From: Chlamydoabsidia padenii
Lineage: Eukaryota; Mucoromycota; Mucoromycetes; Mucorales; Cunninghamellaceae
Assembly: GCA_025330725.1 (NCBI GenBank)
Contig: JAIWND010000010.1
Span: 124,001 to 188,000, forward strand
DNA length: 64,000 nt
Direction: 5' to 3'
The number at the start of each line of letters is the position of its first letter. Position 1 is the stretch's first letter. The translations under genes and the position numbers were made by a program. The notes below the pieces were generated by a model. That model made no database searches. It saw nothing but the letters and a program-made list of their open reading frames with translations, and had not been told where the DNA came from. Positions 37,751 through 48,867 of the stretch are shown here, one piece after another.

Positions 37751-37905
37751 TTCCCTTTGCGATGAAGATTATTTTATTTTATTTTCCATTTAGACGGAAG
37801 GAAACTTCATTTTTAAACGCCGAGCATCAAAATTCCGTGCGCCTAGCAATTCCCAATCAAGTGGATTCATCGAAAAGGGTCGTATTGGAGTTTGGGTCCT
37901 GGCAG

Positions 37906-37942
<37 letters not shown>

Positions 37943-38140
37943 AATAATGATCCAATAGGCCCCACTTTTGAAGACGATTACAATGTATTAAGACAAATAA
38001 TCAAGTAGAATTTTATTAAAAGATAATGTTTACTTGTATTTCAGCAATGTATGTACAAAAAGTAAATAATGCAAAACCGATTAAAGGAGATCAAATATAA
38101 GATTTGACACTAAATGATACACAAAATAAGACTATTACTA

Positions 38141-38271
38141 TTAATCGCATGACCATACAAAGACATTGTTGTTGCTGTCCACGGCCACGAATTTCCTTGT
38201 ATCTTTGGACACACAAACGTCTCTAATTAATTGAGTTGAGGCTTCGTGGCTAAAGACCTATCAATATATCC

Positions 38272-38306
<35 letters not shown>

Positions 38307-40320
38307 GTTGTTAGTGCTTGATGAATGATGTATATTTTGATGACTTACCTTCAAAGGTTCAAAGATCTCTTTGCTTCCATCCTTCAAGGTCCGACTGACT
38401 TTCCCATCACCAATGTTGTATAAGCGAATATCACCATCATAATCACCACCCAAAAACAATTTTTGACCTAGAAATAAGAATACATAATTAGTAAAGAGTA
38501 CCTGCAATTGATATATTACTTACCATCCTTTTCCACTATTGAGAATCGCAAACCGGTACAATCATCAGATTCAGGCCAGTCCATGGATAATAGGATATCA
38601 GAATCAGTTGCAGTGCTTGTCATGGGGTTCCATAATAAGACTTCCATATCATTGGATCCACGAGATACTGTATATAAACACAAAGAATGAAAGGTAATGA
38701 GCTATCATTCATGTTTCGTTGTGGGGACAGGTAGGCACTTACCAACATAATCATTGATTTCATTATCATCACCATCTTGACCAAGAATACAGACATCCTC
38801 TACATAACCATCATGCCATTCATCACCATGAGGGAATTTCGATCGAGGTTTGATTAATGTGGGTTCATAATCCGAGTTGCTATTGTCGTATGTGGTGTGA
38901 TTCCATTGTTTCACATGAGATGGTTTGATGGCATATTGTAAAAGGTCTGCCTTGCTAGTCCCCACCACCATAAAAGACAAGTCATAGGAGATGTCCATAC
39001 TTGTAGGATGACTTGTGCCCGGTACCGAGAAAGAAGCAAGGCAGCTAAACATATTAAACAGCATATTAAATCATTTAATATGTACTTTTATACTTTTATA
39101 TATTTATACGTTACCTTGAATCATCTATTTCATTTGAAGGTGTTCCAATATCCCATAGTCGTACAGTCATATCCATCGATGAACCTATTTTTTTTATTTT
39201 ATTTTAAAAAAGCCACCTAGTTATTAATACCATATGACATTCATGATACCTATTACATTATATACTTACTTAATAACCATCTTGGCTCTTTTTTGACAAA
39301 GTTGAGTTTGAGGACAGATTGTTGGTGACCGAATAAATACCGATAACAATGAGTTTGAGTAGGTTCCAATAACTTGATTGAGCCAAATTTCCCCGCCGTG
39401 GCCAAAATGGATGCATAGGTATCATCATCATTATCATCCATCGTTGTTTGTTTTCTACCCAATTGTCGATATCCACGCAGTAAGGTCCATGCTAATGTGT
39501 AAAAGCATTCCAAAGGTTCAGGATGGGTATATTTCTTGACATATCGTCCTTGTTGAGCATCCAAAAACAGTATAGAGGACCCGCCACCTATTGCCACCAG
39601 AGTAGAAGGAGTATCAGTTGAGGAGGGTTCGAAAGCACAGGACCAGATATCCATCCCATCGTCTTCACTATCACTGTCATCATCATTATCATCATCATCA
39701 TCATCATCATTATCACTATCGGTGCCTTTGGATGATCGTCCTCGTCGCTTCTTGGCTGTTGTTTCCTTCTTTTTGCCTTTTGATTTCTTGGTTTGCTTGG
39801 TTTTGCCTTGCTGTGATAAGTGAGAGTGCCCTTCAATGATATACTTTAGTTGGAATGAGTTGCCTATATACATATATATATATATATAAAGACAAGACAA
39901 GTTGTCAGTAATGCATATCTGAAAACCTTGTAGTTTATACTTACATAGTAAAGGCAGAGTTGTCTTCCGGGAGGTATTTCGTATGTTGCACACAGGTTTC
40001 TTTCGGATAGGCATGTCGTCGGGATCATTACTGAAAGCATAGGACGGAGAATCGTATCTTTGTCGTTTTCTAGAGGTGGATGGGTTTGTGCATTTTACTG
40101 TTTTTGATGTTGTAGGTGTTGACCGGACAGTAGTAGCTTTGGTTCCGTTATTATGTTTAGGATTGTTGGATGGAGTGAAGGCTACATAGTTCCATTGAAG
40201 AGGCCCGTCAAGGCTATCGTTGACTTTTGCTGGAGGAGTGAGATTAACCGGTGGTATGGAGACAGAAGACAGTCGTTGACCACGATCCCAAAACTTGAAT
40301 TTCATGACATTATGATTCAT
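38141..40320 (-). CDS. LRWD1/ORCA-like WD40 protein without the leucine-rich repeats
   Basis: Seven exons (40320-39945, 39863-39270, 39184-39115, 39044-38743, 38667-38524, 38467-38349, 38257-38141) give 573 residues. The first 130 residues are disordered and basic, followed by a Lys-rich and then acidic stretch (Asp run) and a WD40 domain. The blade pattern matches the LRWD1 propeller: MDIWSCAFEP, VAIGGGSSILFLDAQQG, FYTLAWTLL, LATAGKFGSIKLL, DMTVRLWDIG, and LGGDYDGDIRLYNIG near the end, finishing NVFVWSCD. Animal LRWD1 binds the origin recognition complex and heterochromatin marks. Here the LRR half of LRWD1 is absent and replaced by a disordered tail. The link to origins or chromatin is an inference from the propeller. 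A motif copy (40392-40406) lies about 70 bp upstream. Confidence 0.75.
38276..38304. repeat. Poly(A) tract of about 29 nt (poly(U) in the transcript)
   Basis: In the last intron of the LRWD1-like gene, between a CTAAC branch-like site and the acceptor, so it forms an extreme polypyrimidine tract. Confidence 0.8.
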
Positions 40321-40391
40321 TGTGAATTGGTTAAAGGTGAAAGAGGGGCGCGCGCCACTATTTCTTTGGGAAAACACAAAAAAGAAAAACT

Positions 40392-40406
40392 TAATTCAAA
40401 TCCCGA
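40392..40406 (-). promoter_or_regulatory. Copy of the recurring motif between LRWD1-like and SDR genes
   Basis: AATTCAAATCCCGAC, 72 bp upstream of the minus-strand ATG and 69 bp before the plus-strand ATG at 40475. Confidence 0.55.
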
Positions 40407-40474
40407 CATTTTCATAAAATAAGTTCCCGGGGCGATGTTCCTCTTCTTTCCGTTTCTAAAATAAAAAAAAAAAG

Positions 40475-41727
40475 ATGTCCATCATCTGTTCTGGTAAGTC
40501 TTGAAGGAAACGAATTGTCTAACTATGTGGAATAAACTAACATCTTTTTCTGTTTATTTGCTAAAGTCTTCTTCTGGACTGGCGTTTTAGCTGTTGTGCC
40601 TTACCTCGCCTTGGTCCTTTATGGCGCCTATGGTTGTAAAGAACAAGATTTGAAGAAAAAGTACAATGCGAAATGGTAAATATGAAAAAGTTGAAAACAA
40701 CAACAACAATATTATATTGTATATAGTGATTCTTTGTGTCCAGTTATGCTCATACTCATTTACCTTTCTCAACTGACAATAGGGCTTTGGTGACAGGTGG
40801 GTCATCAGGTATTGGTGCTGCCATTGTACGAAAACTAGCCTCTCAAGGACTCAATGTAGTTGTGGTGGCCTTGGATGATTCCTTCCTGTCTTCCTTTAAA
40901 GAAACCATTGTGACCGAATTCCCTCAAGTATCCTTCCGATTTGTGGGTTGCAACTTGTCCGAAGCTCAAGGCACCACTTATATGGCGGCGATTCGCGAAC
41001 AAACGGACGATATTGATGTACAAATAGTTTGCAACAATGCTGGATTCATCACGACAGGTGCTTTTGCTGATATTCCCTTGGAACGTAATATGGCCAACTA
41101 CAATACTAATGTCACTGCCTGTCTTCAAATCTCCCATCACTTTTTAAATCGGCTATTGGATCGTCAACTCAAGGGTTTGGTCACTTTTACCTCAAGCAGC
41201 GCTGGGTTTATTCCTAATCCAATGAGCTCATTGTATGGTAAGTAACTCCCTTTTAACATATGAACACGTTTGTACTAACCTCACTTTTTTTGTCTCTAGC
41301 TTCCACAAAGATCTTTTTGACTACTTTTGCTGCATCCTTGGCTGCTGAATATGCTGAAGATGGTATTGACGTGTTGGTTATCGTAAGTAACTAGATGATT
41401 CGAATCATTAAGCTTCCAATCTCACCATTGTCTTTATAGCATCCTTCGCCTATCAATTCCAACTTTTACAGTAACGCCGGTAAAATGTCTGCCTTGTTGT
41501 CCGCTCAGAAACTGTCATCCTCTCCTTCTGTAATCGCTGATACCATCTGTTGCAATGCTGGTAAGGTGATTGTTGCTGATCAAGGTATTATTACTGTGGT
41601 GATGAAGATCATTACCACCAAACTCTTGGACTGGAATGTGTTTACTGAAATTATGAAACTGGCATTGCGATACACTGGGGACTACAAGGCGATGAAGGTC
41701 CGTCGACACACCAACAAACAAGACTGA
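40475..41727 (+). CDS. Membrane-anchored short-chain dehydrogenase/reductase
   Basis: Five exons (40475-40493, 40567-40675, 40783-41237, 41300-41382, 41440-41727) give 317 residues. A hydrophobic N-terminal segment (residues about 5-27, VFFWTGVLAVVPYLALVLYG) precedes the Rossmann fold. The cofactor motif is TGGSSGIGAA, the structural motif NNAG, and the catalytic set a Ser in FTSSSAGF with the YxxxK in LYASTK. HPSPINSNFY follows the active site. The architecture resembles ER-anchored SDRs such as 17beta-HSD12/KAR-type 3-ketoacyl-CoA reductases, but the substrate is not determined. The gene is divergent from the LRWD1-like gene, with 154 bp between starts. Confidence 0.85.
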
Positions 41728-42175
41728 TTCAACAACACTAGTATTATATTATATCAATTCATTAGTAGTAGGATAGTTTAACTTTGGTTTATTGGTTTAA
41801 AATTAAATTATAATAAAAAGTAAACTGATAGTAACTAACCAACTAAAAAGTGATTATGTAATGTATTGTCTAAACATCCTAAAGGAGAGAAGACCAGGGA
41901 TTGAATAATTGATCAACATGCAACCGATGAAATATGAGGAGTGTGCTCACTTGTTTAGCCTTCGAGACGCTTTTACAGAGTACATCGATATACATGAGTT
42001 TTGGCATTTCCTTTTATCCAAAAGAGTAACCTTTTGATCAACCCACCACGTCCATCTTGGGGATCTATTATATCGGGATATGTTCAATCCCCGACGGACC
42101 CCGCCTTAAAATTACTCTTCTTTTCTTTTTTTTCACTTTTTCTTTTCTTTTCATTCTTCTTTAACACTTTTTAAA
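41728..42175. other. Intergenic spacer between the SDR gene and THI20
   Basis: About 450 bp. AATAAAAAG after 41812 is a plausible 3' end signal. A pyrimidine-rich stretch at 42115-42165 precedes the THI20 ATG. I looked for the thiamine-pyrophosphate aptamer core and found none. Confidence 0.6.
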
Positions 42176-44211
42176 ATGACGTCAACCAAAATACCAAAAG
42201 CCTTGACAATTGCCGGTAGTGATAGTGGAGGGTAAAGTAATTGAAATATAAAAAAGGGGGACGAGGAATGCATGGAAGTAAAAACTAACACCGGTCTCTC
42301 TTTATTTCACTTTTTGAAAGTGGTGCAGGCATTCAAGCAGATATCAAAACCATGTCGGCACTCCAAGTCTATTCCACCTCTGTAATAACGTCTGTCACCT
42401 CACAAAACACCATGGGAGTCGATGGTATTCATGAACTCCCTGCTGCCTTTGTCCAACAACAATTACGATCTGTCCTTAGTGATATTGGCACGGACGCAAT
42501 CAAGACGGGAATGCTGTCCTCAGCCAACATCATCTCTGCGGTGGCTTCAACCTTGAAGGAATTCCCTCAAGCATCGGCAAACCTGGTGGTTGATCCTGTC
42601 ATGGTGTCTACAAGTGGCTCTCGCCTGTTACCTCAAGAAGCAATCCAGGCGTTCATTCAAGACTTGTTACCCCTCACCTTTATTCTCACTCCGAATGTCC
42701 CTGAAGCCCAAGTCCTGTTATCCTCGTCATCGGTGGTGAAGGATGGAATCCGATCGGTGCAAGATATGCATGCTGCTGCTCGAGAACTGTCTTTTTATGG
42801 TCCGCGATATGTCTTGTTGAAAGGTGGTCACTTGCCTCAAACAAGAAATGGATCCAGGTGTGTGGTGGATGTGCTTTACGATAAAGACAAGGATGTCATC
42901 ACAGAGTATGTCAATCATTATGTGGATACTGTGAATACCCATGGAACTGGATGCACTTTGTCCGCTGCTATTGCATCTGAATTGGCCAAAGGTGCTGGTG
43001 GTAAGTTGTAATTGATCCTATAGTAAACCATGACTACTAACTCTTTTTACTTGTTTTATATTAGCTTATCAAGCCATACAAACAGCGACAACTTACATTC
43101 AAGACGCTATTGCTACATCATTGGAAAGTGTAGGGAAAGGGTCTGGGCCTGTAAATCACTTTCATAACCTTCGATGGATGCCATATACTGGGTAAGAATC
43201 AACATATTGAGGGGAGGGGGATTTTTTTTTTTTTTTTTTTAATTCTGATCCTGAATTGTTTTTATTATATAGGAAAAGCTTTGTACAAGCAATGCGTGAT
43301 GCTCTTCCTGAAGGCCTTTGGAGTAACTTTATTGATCATCCCTTTGTTCGTGGCTTAGCTGATGGCACTCTCCCTAAAGATTCTTTTATCTACTACATCA
43401 AACAAGATTATCTCTACTTGGTCAACTATGCTCGATGTGCCGCTTTGGCTGCTTATAAAGGTAAAAGATAAATCATAAATATAGCATGCTTTTGACTAAT
43501 CACTTCATCATCTCCAGCTAAAACAATCGAAATGTGCGCTGCTAACGCCAAGATCGTCCTTCATATCCACCATGAAATGCAATTACACTTGAAGGTAAGC
43601 AATGTTAAAACCAAAATCAACTTGATGAACCAAACGCCATTATTTGTATACCTGCATAAACTTAGTATTGCGAAGAATGGGGAATCAGTAAAGAAGATGT
43701 TTTGGCCACACCAGAAAGTGTATTCAATGTAGCTTACACTCGATTTGTATTGGATAAAGGTAAATATAATAAATATATAAAGAATAAAGAAAACAATAGG
43801 TAGCTAATTCAATTCGATGATGATAGGGGCCAGTGGTGATCTGATCGACTTGCAAGTGGCGATGGCTCCTTGCCTTCTTGGTTATGGTGATATTGGAATG
43901 AAGCTATATAACGACCCAGAAACAAAACGTGAAGGCAATCCCTATTGGAAATGGATCTCTAATTATGCACAAGATGACTATCAAACTGCAGTCAAGGTTG
44001 GTGAAGGTAAAATGATCAAAAGTGAAGCAATGTAAACTCCGCCACTTATACTTACGTTTTTTTTTTTTTAATCCTCATAGAACTCATGGAAAATCTTGCC
44101 ATTCACTCTATATCTACCTCACCAACAAGATTTAGAGAAGTATGTGATATCTTTGAACAAGGAACAAGACTTGAAATCCAATTTTGGGAAATGGCCATTA
44201 ACAAAAACTAG
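42176..44211 (+). CDS. THI20: Hydroxymethylpyrimidine(-phosphate) kinase fused to TenA-type thiaminase II (Thi20-like)
   Basis: Eight exons (42176-42231, 42321-43000, 43065-43191, 43273-43460, 43518-43594, 43666-43759, 43827-44006, 44081-44211) give 510 residues. Residues 1 to about 290 form a ThiD ribokinase-fold kinase: AGSDSGGGAGIQAD, DPVMVSTSGSRLL, LTPNVPEAQVL, and the anion-hole DTVNTHGTGCTLSAAIA. From about 295 a TenA/THI-4 domain follows, with HPFVRGLADGTLPKD, FIYYIKQDYLYLVNYARCAA and EEWGISKEDV. The kinase makes HMP-PP for thiamine synthesis; the TenA part salvages pyrimidines from degraded thiamine. The fusion order equals yeast Thi20/21. HAS1 starts 122 bp downstream and THI6 follows it on the same strand. 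Confidence 0.95.
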
Positions 44212-44229
44212 TTACCCCTCTATCATGCA

Positions 44230-44245
44230 TTTTAAAATCCCGCCC
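44230..44245 (+). promoter_or_regulatory. Copy of the recurring motif upstream of HAS1
   Basis: TTTTAAAATCCCGCCC in the 121-bp gap between THI20 and HAS1, about 88 bp before the HAS1 ATG. Confidence 0.55.
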
Positions 44246-44332
44246 AATAAAAATCACCACAAGCCACTTTTATTTAAACATCCCTCACTTTTTTTTTTTA
44301 CAACTCTTTGTCTTCCCTTTTACTTTTTAATC

Positions 44333-46214
44333 ATGGGTAATAAAGTAGATCTTAAAAAGCGTAAACGATCCGACACTGGCGTACCAGCAAAGAAGCAAAA
44401 CGTGGAAAAGAAGGTCAAAAAGGTGGTGACCGAAGAACCTGTGGTACAAGACGAAGCCGATAACGATAATATTGCGATCAATGACCAAGAAGAAGCTCAG
44501 ACGACTCAAGACCAACCTACTAGCGATGATACCAAGGATAAGGAACAAGTAGGGTACAATCCTGGTAAGTATGATTATAAAATGAAACTTCTAGGCCTGG
44601 GATCTTTGCATTAACTTTTATTTTATTTTCATTTTGTAGAACAAGCTGTCGATTTGGACTTTGCTAATCTCGATGTATGCGACAAAACGAAACAAGCTAT
44701 TAAAGACATGGGCTTCACCACTATGACTGAAGTACAAGGTCGTACCATTCCTCCTCTTATGGCGGGTCGTGATGTTTTGGGTGCGGCAAAGACGGGATCT
44801 GGAAAAACGTTGGCCTTTTTGATTCCTGCCATTGAAATGCTCTACCGTCTTAAATTCAAGCCTAGAAATGGTAAGCACAAACCCCCTTCTTCCCTCCAGT
44901 GCCAATAGGTGACTAACCTTCTCCTTTTATCTGATAGGTACTGGTGTGATCATCGTGTCTCCTACTCGTGAACTCGCCCTTCAAATTTTTGGTGTCGCCA
45001 AGGAATTACTTGCCCATCATCAACACACATTTGGTATTGTTATCGGTGGTGCTAATCGTCGTGCTGAAGCGGAAAAACTCGTCAAGGGTGTCAATCTGTT
45101 GGTGGCCACTCCTGGTCGTTTACTGGATCATTTACAGGCAAGTTGGTGTGTATGTAGTGATTATCAGATATCTAAACATGTATATTTTTTTTCACCACTT
45201 TATATAGAATACACGAGGATTCGTTTTTAAAAACTTGAAGGCATTGGTGATCGACGAAGCGGATCGTATTTTGGAAATCGGTTTTGAAGAAGAAATGGCA
45301 CAAATCATCAAGATTCTCCCCAAGGAACGACAAACTATGCTCTTCTCTGCTACTCAAACAACCAAGGTGTCTGATCTTGCTCGGATCTCTTTGAAAAAGG
45401 GACCTCTTTATATCAACGTGGATGAACGCAAGGATACCTCTACGGCAGAAGGATTGGAACAAGGTTATGTGGTGTGCGAATCGGACAAGCGCTTCTTGCT
45501 CTTGTTTACATTCTTGCGAAAGAATCTCAAGAAGAAGGTTATTGTCTTCTTCTCAAGTTGTAACTCTGTCAAATACCACGCGGAACTCATGAACTATATT
45601 GATGTGCCTGTACTCGAACTCCATGTAAGTAAATAAAGAATGATAAACGAGGGGAAGAGGAATACTAATCTGATCTATGTATGATACTTGTATAGGGCAA
45701 ACAAAAGCAACAAAAACGAACAACCACCTTCTTTGAATTCTGTAATGCTGACAAGGGGATTTTATTATGCACGGATGTGGCTGCTCGTGGACTGGATATT
45801 CCCTCTGTCGATTGGATTGTCCAATTCGATCCTCCAGATGACCCTCGTGATTACATTCATCGTGTAGGCAGAACAGCTCGTGGTGGTGGCAAAGGTAAAA
45901 GTTTACTCTTCTTGCTACCTAGTGAACTTGGCTTCCTTCGATACCTTAAACATGCCCGTGTCCCATTGAACGAATATCAGTTCCCAACAAACAAGATTGC
46001 TAATGTGCAAAGTCAATTGGAAAAACTCGTGGAAAAGAACTATTATCTCCATCAATCTGCAAAAGATGGCTACCGGTCTTACTTGCAAGCCTATGCTTCC
46101 TTTGGTCTCAAGAAAATCTTTGATGTCAACAGTCTGGATCTCGCCAAGGTAGCCAAGTCGTTTGGATTTAGTGTGCCCCCTAGAATTAACTTGGCTATTC
46201 AAAGCTCAAAATAG
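44333..46214 (+). CDS. HAS1: DEAD-box RNA helicase Has1/DDX18
   Basis: Five exons (44333-44564, 44640-44870, 44938-45137, 45208-45624, 45696-46214) give 532 residues. A Lys/Glu-rich nucleolar-type N-terminus of about 80 residues precedes the helicase core. Visible motifs are the Q-motif region [15 protein letters not shown], Walker [10 protein letters not shown] (near 127), Ia PTRELALQI, Ib [43 protein letters not shown] and [12 protein letters not shown] basic C-terminal region ends in a DUF4217-like block. Has1 acts in both 40S and 60S maturation, releasing snoRNAs in the nucleolus. The intron after LLDHLQ starts with GC (CAG|GCAAGT at 45138), a GC-AG intron. Confidence 0.95.
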
Positions 46215-46842
46215 ATCTACCCTTCTTCATCATTCCCTTTGTAACCCTAGTTTAGTTTATGTATTCTTCCTCATCCTCATTCTCATCTTTTACTATTACT
46301 CATTTAAATCTTTTTATTTTTATATTGTCATTATAATAAAACGGCGAACTCGTTGCAATCCTTTGCTCTGTATGATAGTCCAAGTTTTTACCATGTTTGA
46401 AACATATGTTGTTGTCTATATATATATACGTGTGTGTGTGCGTTACAACAGAGATGAACAACAGATTCGAAAAATGGTGTATAGTTTCAAATCCCGATCG
46501 AGTTCATGCAAATGGCCACCCCTGATGTGGACTAATTGTCGATCCCCATTAAGATGATTTCTTCAATCAAATGGTAAAATTATGTAAGCCAATGTGATAG
46601 ATATTGTAGCACTCTTTTCGGTAAATCGAGATGGTGATGAGAGCGACATCATATTTCCAAGACCTTTGTCTTCTTGAAGAACATCCCCCAATAAAAAGAC
46701 AATTCAAATCCCGCCGGGATTATCAATGTGGCCAATCAAAACCAGGATTGGGGATAATAATAATCTCCAAAATGGAACTTGTGCTAATCCCGCTTCTCTT
46801 TCTGTTTTTTTTTTTTTCTCAAAAACCCTCTTTAACTATATC
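46215..46842. other. Intergenic spacer between HAS1 and THI6 with two motif copies
   Basis: About 630 bp. It contains TTTCAAATCCCGAT (46485-46498), a TATATA/GTGTGT stretch near 46420-46440 and AATTCAAATCCCGCC (46701-46715), the latter about 130 bp before the THI6 ATG. No TPP aptamer core was recognised. Confidence 0.6.
46701..46715 (+). promoter_or_regulatory. Copy of the recurring motif upstream of THI6
   Basis: AATTCAAATCCCGCC, the consensus form, about 128 bp before the start codon. Confidence 0.55.
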
Positions 46843-48867
46843 ATGGCCAATCACAAATGTATTGACTACAGTTTATATCTTGTAACTGATAGCTCACTTG
46901 TCCCCTCGGATACTACTCTTCTTGAACAAATCGAAAAAGCATTACAAGGTGGTGTCACTATAGTCCAGCTACGTGAAAAGGAAATGGATACGGGACCCTT
47001 CGTCGACCTTGCGCGACAAGTAAAAACTCTGACACAAAAATACAAGGTGCCTTTTATCATTAACGATCGCCTTGACGTGGCTCTTGCTGTTGGTGCCGAT
47101 GGTGTACACATTGGTCAGGACGATATGCCCCTGGGGGAAGCACGACGCATCCTTGGCCACGACAAGATCATTGGGGTTTCCTGCAACAATGAAGACGAAG
47201 CCAGGGAAGCAACAAAAGGAGGCGCTGATTACTTGGGAATTGGTGCAGTCTGGTTTACATCAACAAAGTCTTTGAAGAAGGAACCTTTAGGTGTCGCAGG
47301 TGTCCAGCGTAAGTACTTGCTTCCTCACTGGTTGATAAACGAATACTCACTTTTTTTTTTTTTTTTTTTTTTTCCTTTATGTATGTGTGTGTTTGTGTTT
47401 GAACAAAACGATTAGGTATATTGAAATCTATTCATAAAGATGGGTATACTGGATATACAGTTGCTATTGGTGGAATCAACTTGGACAATACAGAAGAACT
47501 CATGGTGGGCTCAACCGATGGAACTTGCACTTTAAATGGAGTGGCTGTGGTATCTGCTATCATTGCTGCAGCGGATCCAAAGACTGTTTGTGAAAAGTTT
47601 ATCTCGGTTATACAGTCATCTAATGAAAAAATCGGTCAAAATGGTCGCGACTCTGTGGACTATATTCTCCAGCATTATATTCAAGCAACGGAAAACATCA
47701 TATCGAATACTCCCATGGTCCATCATATCACAAGTAAAGTATACACACCACATTTTTATATCAATATCAATGCTAACCATTCTTCTTAATCTTATTCTTA
47801 TTTTCTTGAATAGATAACGTAGTGATCAATGACAATGCTAATGCAACCTTGGCAGTAGGTAAAGAAATGGATGCTAATACACCAACTATCTACTCCAATA
47901 CTTACATTCTTTATTATTATTATTATTATTATCCTTGGATTGTAGGTGCTTCACCCATCATGTCGACGAATCGTGTGGAAATGGAGGAATTAGCAAGCAT
48001 GAATGGGGCTTTGGTACTAAACATGGGGACCTTGAATGATATCGATACAATGATTCTCGCAGCTCAAGCAAATAACCGACGTGGCAATCCGGTGGTTCTT
48101 GACCCTGTAGGTGGTGGTGCTACCTCCTTCCGAAAATTGGTGGTCCAACGATTTGTTAACGAAGCCCGTATGACTATTATTAAGGGAAATGGTGGGGAAA
48201 TCTTATCAATGGCTAATCGTGGTGGTCGTAGTCGTGGTGTGGATTCATTGGGAAATGTCGATGAATCTATTGCAGTATTGGCTGTAAAAGAATTGGCACA
48301 AAAACATCGTAAGTCTCATCTCACAAATACACAACAAGTATTTTATTATGTAGTATTGGAGGGAAGGTTTAACTTTATGCTATTGGATTATTAGAATGCA
48401 TTGTTGCAATGACAGGACCTATCGACTATGTATCTGACGGTGTACGAACATTCTCTATCCACAATGGTGATCCCATGTTGGCTCGTATCACTGGCAGTGG
48501 CTGTATGGTCACTTCTATAGTTGCTTCTTTTGCTTCAGGTAAGGTAGAAAGGGAATAATCAAGTAAACTCACCATTTAACTTTACTTTTTGATTTGTAGC
48601 AAATCGGTCGGATTACTTGATGGCTACCGTCGCAGGGTAAGTCACCATATCCATGTTTGCAATTCTGAACATGATACTAATCTCTTTTACTATTACTCTA
48701 TCCATAGTATCCTCACAGTAAATATTGCATCTGAACTGGCAATGAAGCGCCCAGATGTCCATGGTCCTGGTACCTTCCGATCTGCTCTGATTGATGAATT
48801 ATACAACATTACTCAAAAGTCACCTAGCATTATACAACAAAACGGAAACATTCGATCATTGTCCTGA
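46843..48867 (+). CDS. THI6: Bifunctional thiamine-phosphate synthase / hydroxyethylthiazole kinase (Thi6)
   Basis: Seven exons (46843-47308, 47416-47733, 47814-47858, 47946-48308, 48395-48538, 48600-48636, 48708-48867) give 510 residues. The first 225 or so residues are a ThiE TIM barrel: LYLVTDSSL, GGVTIVQLREKEMDT, INDRLDVALAVGADGVHIGQ and YLGIGAVWFTSTK, then VAIGGINLDN. From about 235 a ThiM kinase follows: HHITNNVVINDNAN read across a junction, GASPIMSTNRVEMEEL, VVLDPVGGGATSFR, IKGNGGEIL, and the catalytic ARITGSGCMVTS. It phosphorylates hydroxyethylthiazole and couples it with HMP-PP to give thiamine phosphate, so it uses the product of the THI20 kinase two genes upstream. Exon 6 is only 37 nt. 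Confidence 0.95.

Larger units (their letters stand above)
37333..37862. mobile_element. MITE-like non-autonomous DNA element with TIRs and 8-9-bp flanking duplication
   Basis: Inverted ends share GCTAGGCGCACGGRATTTTG (left 37352-37371, right complement 37829-37848, 19 of 20 bases). Outside them are shorter GGGAA/TTCCC ends. Immediately flanking the element, AATCAAGTG occurs in direct orientation on both sides (37333-37341 and 37855-37863), as expected of a target-site duplication. The interior, about 0.5 kb, consists of two tandem diverged copies. It encodes nothing. The 8-9-bp duplication would fit hAT or Mutator-like families. Assignment needs other copies in the genome. Confidence 0.6.

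Noticed and set aside
44881..44908. Alternative end of HAS1 exon 2
   Set aside because: Reading through the GTAAGC donor at 44871 destroys the conserved link to motif Ia, which is restored by splicing to 44938.
42000..46842. TPP riboswitch in THI20 or THI6 leaders
   Set aside because: I looked for the conserved CTGAGA and the ACCTGA...GATAATGCC core on the plus strand and did not find them. An Infernal search would be decisive.
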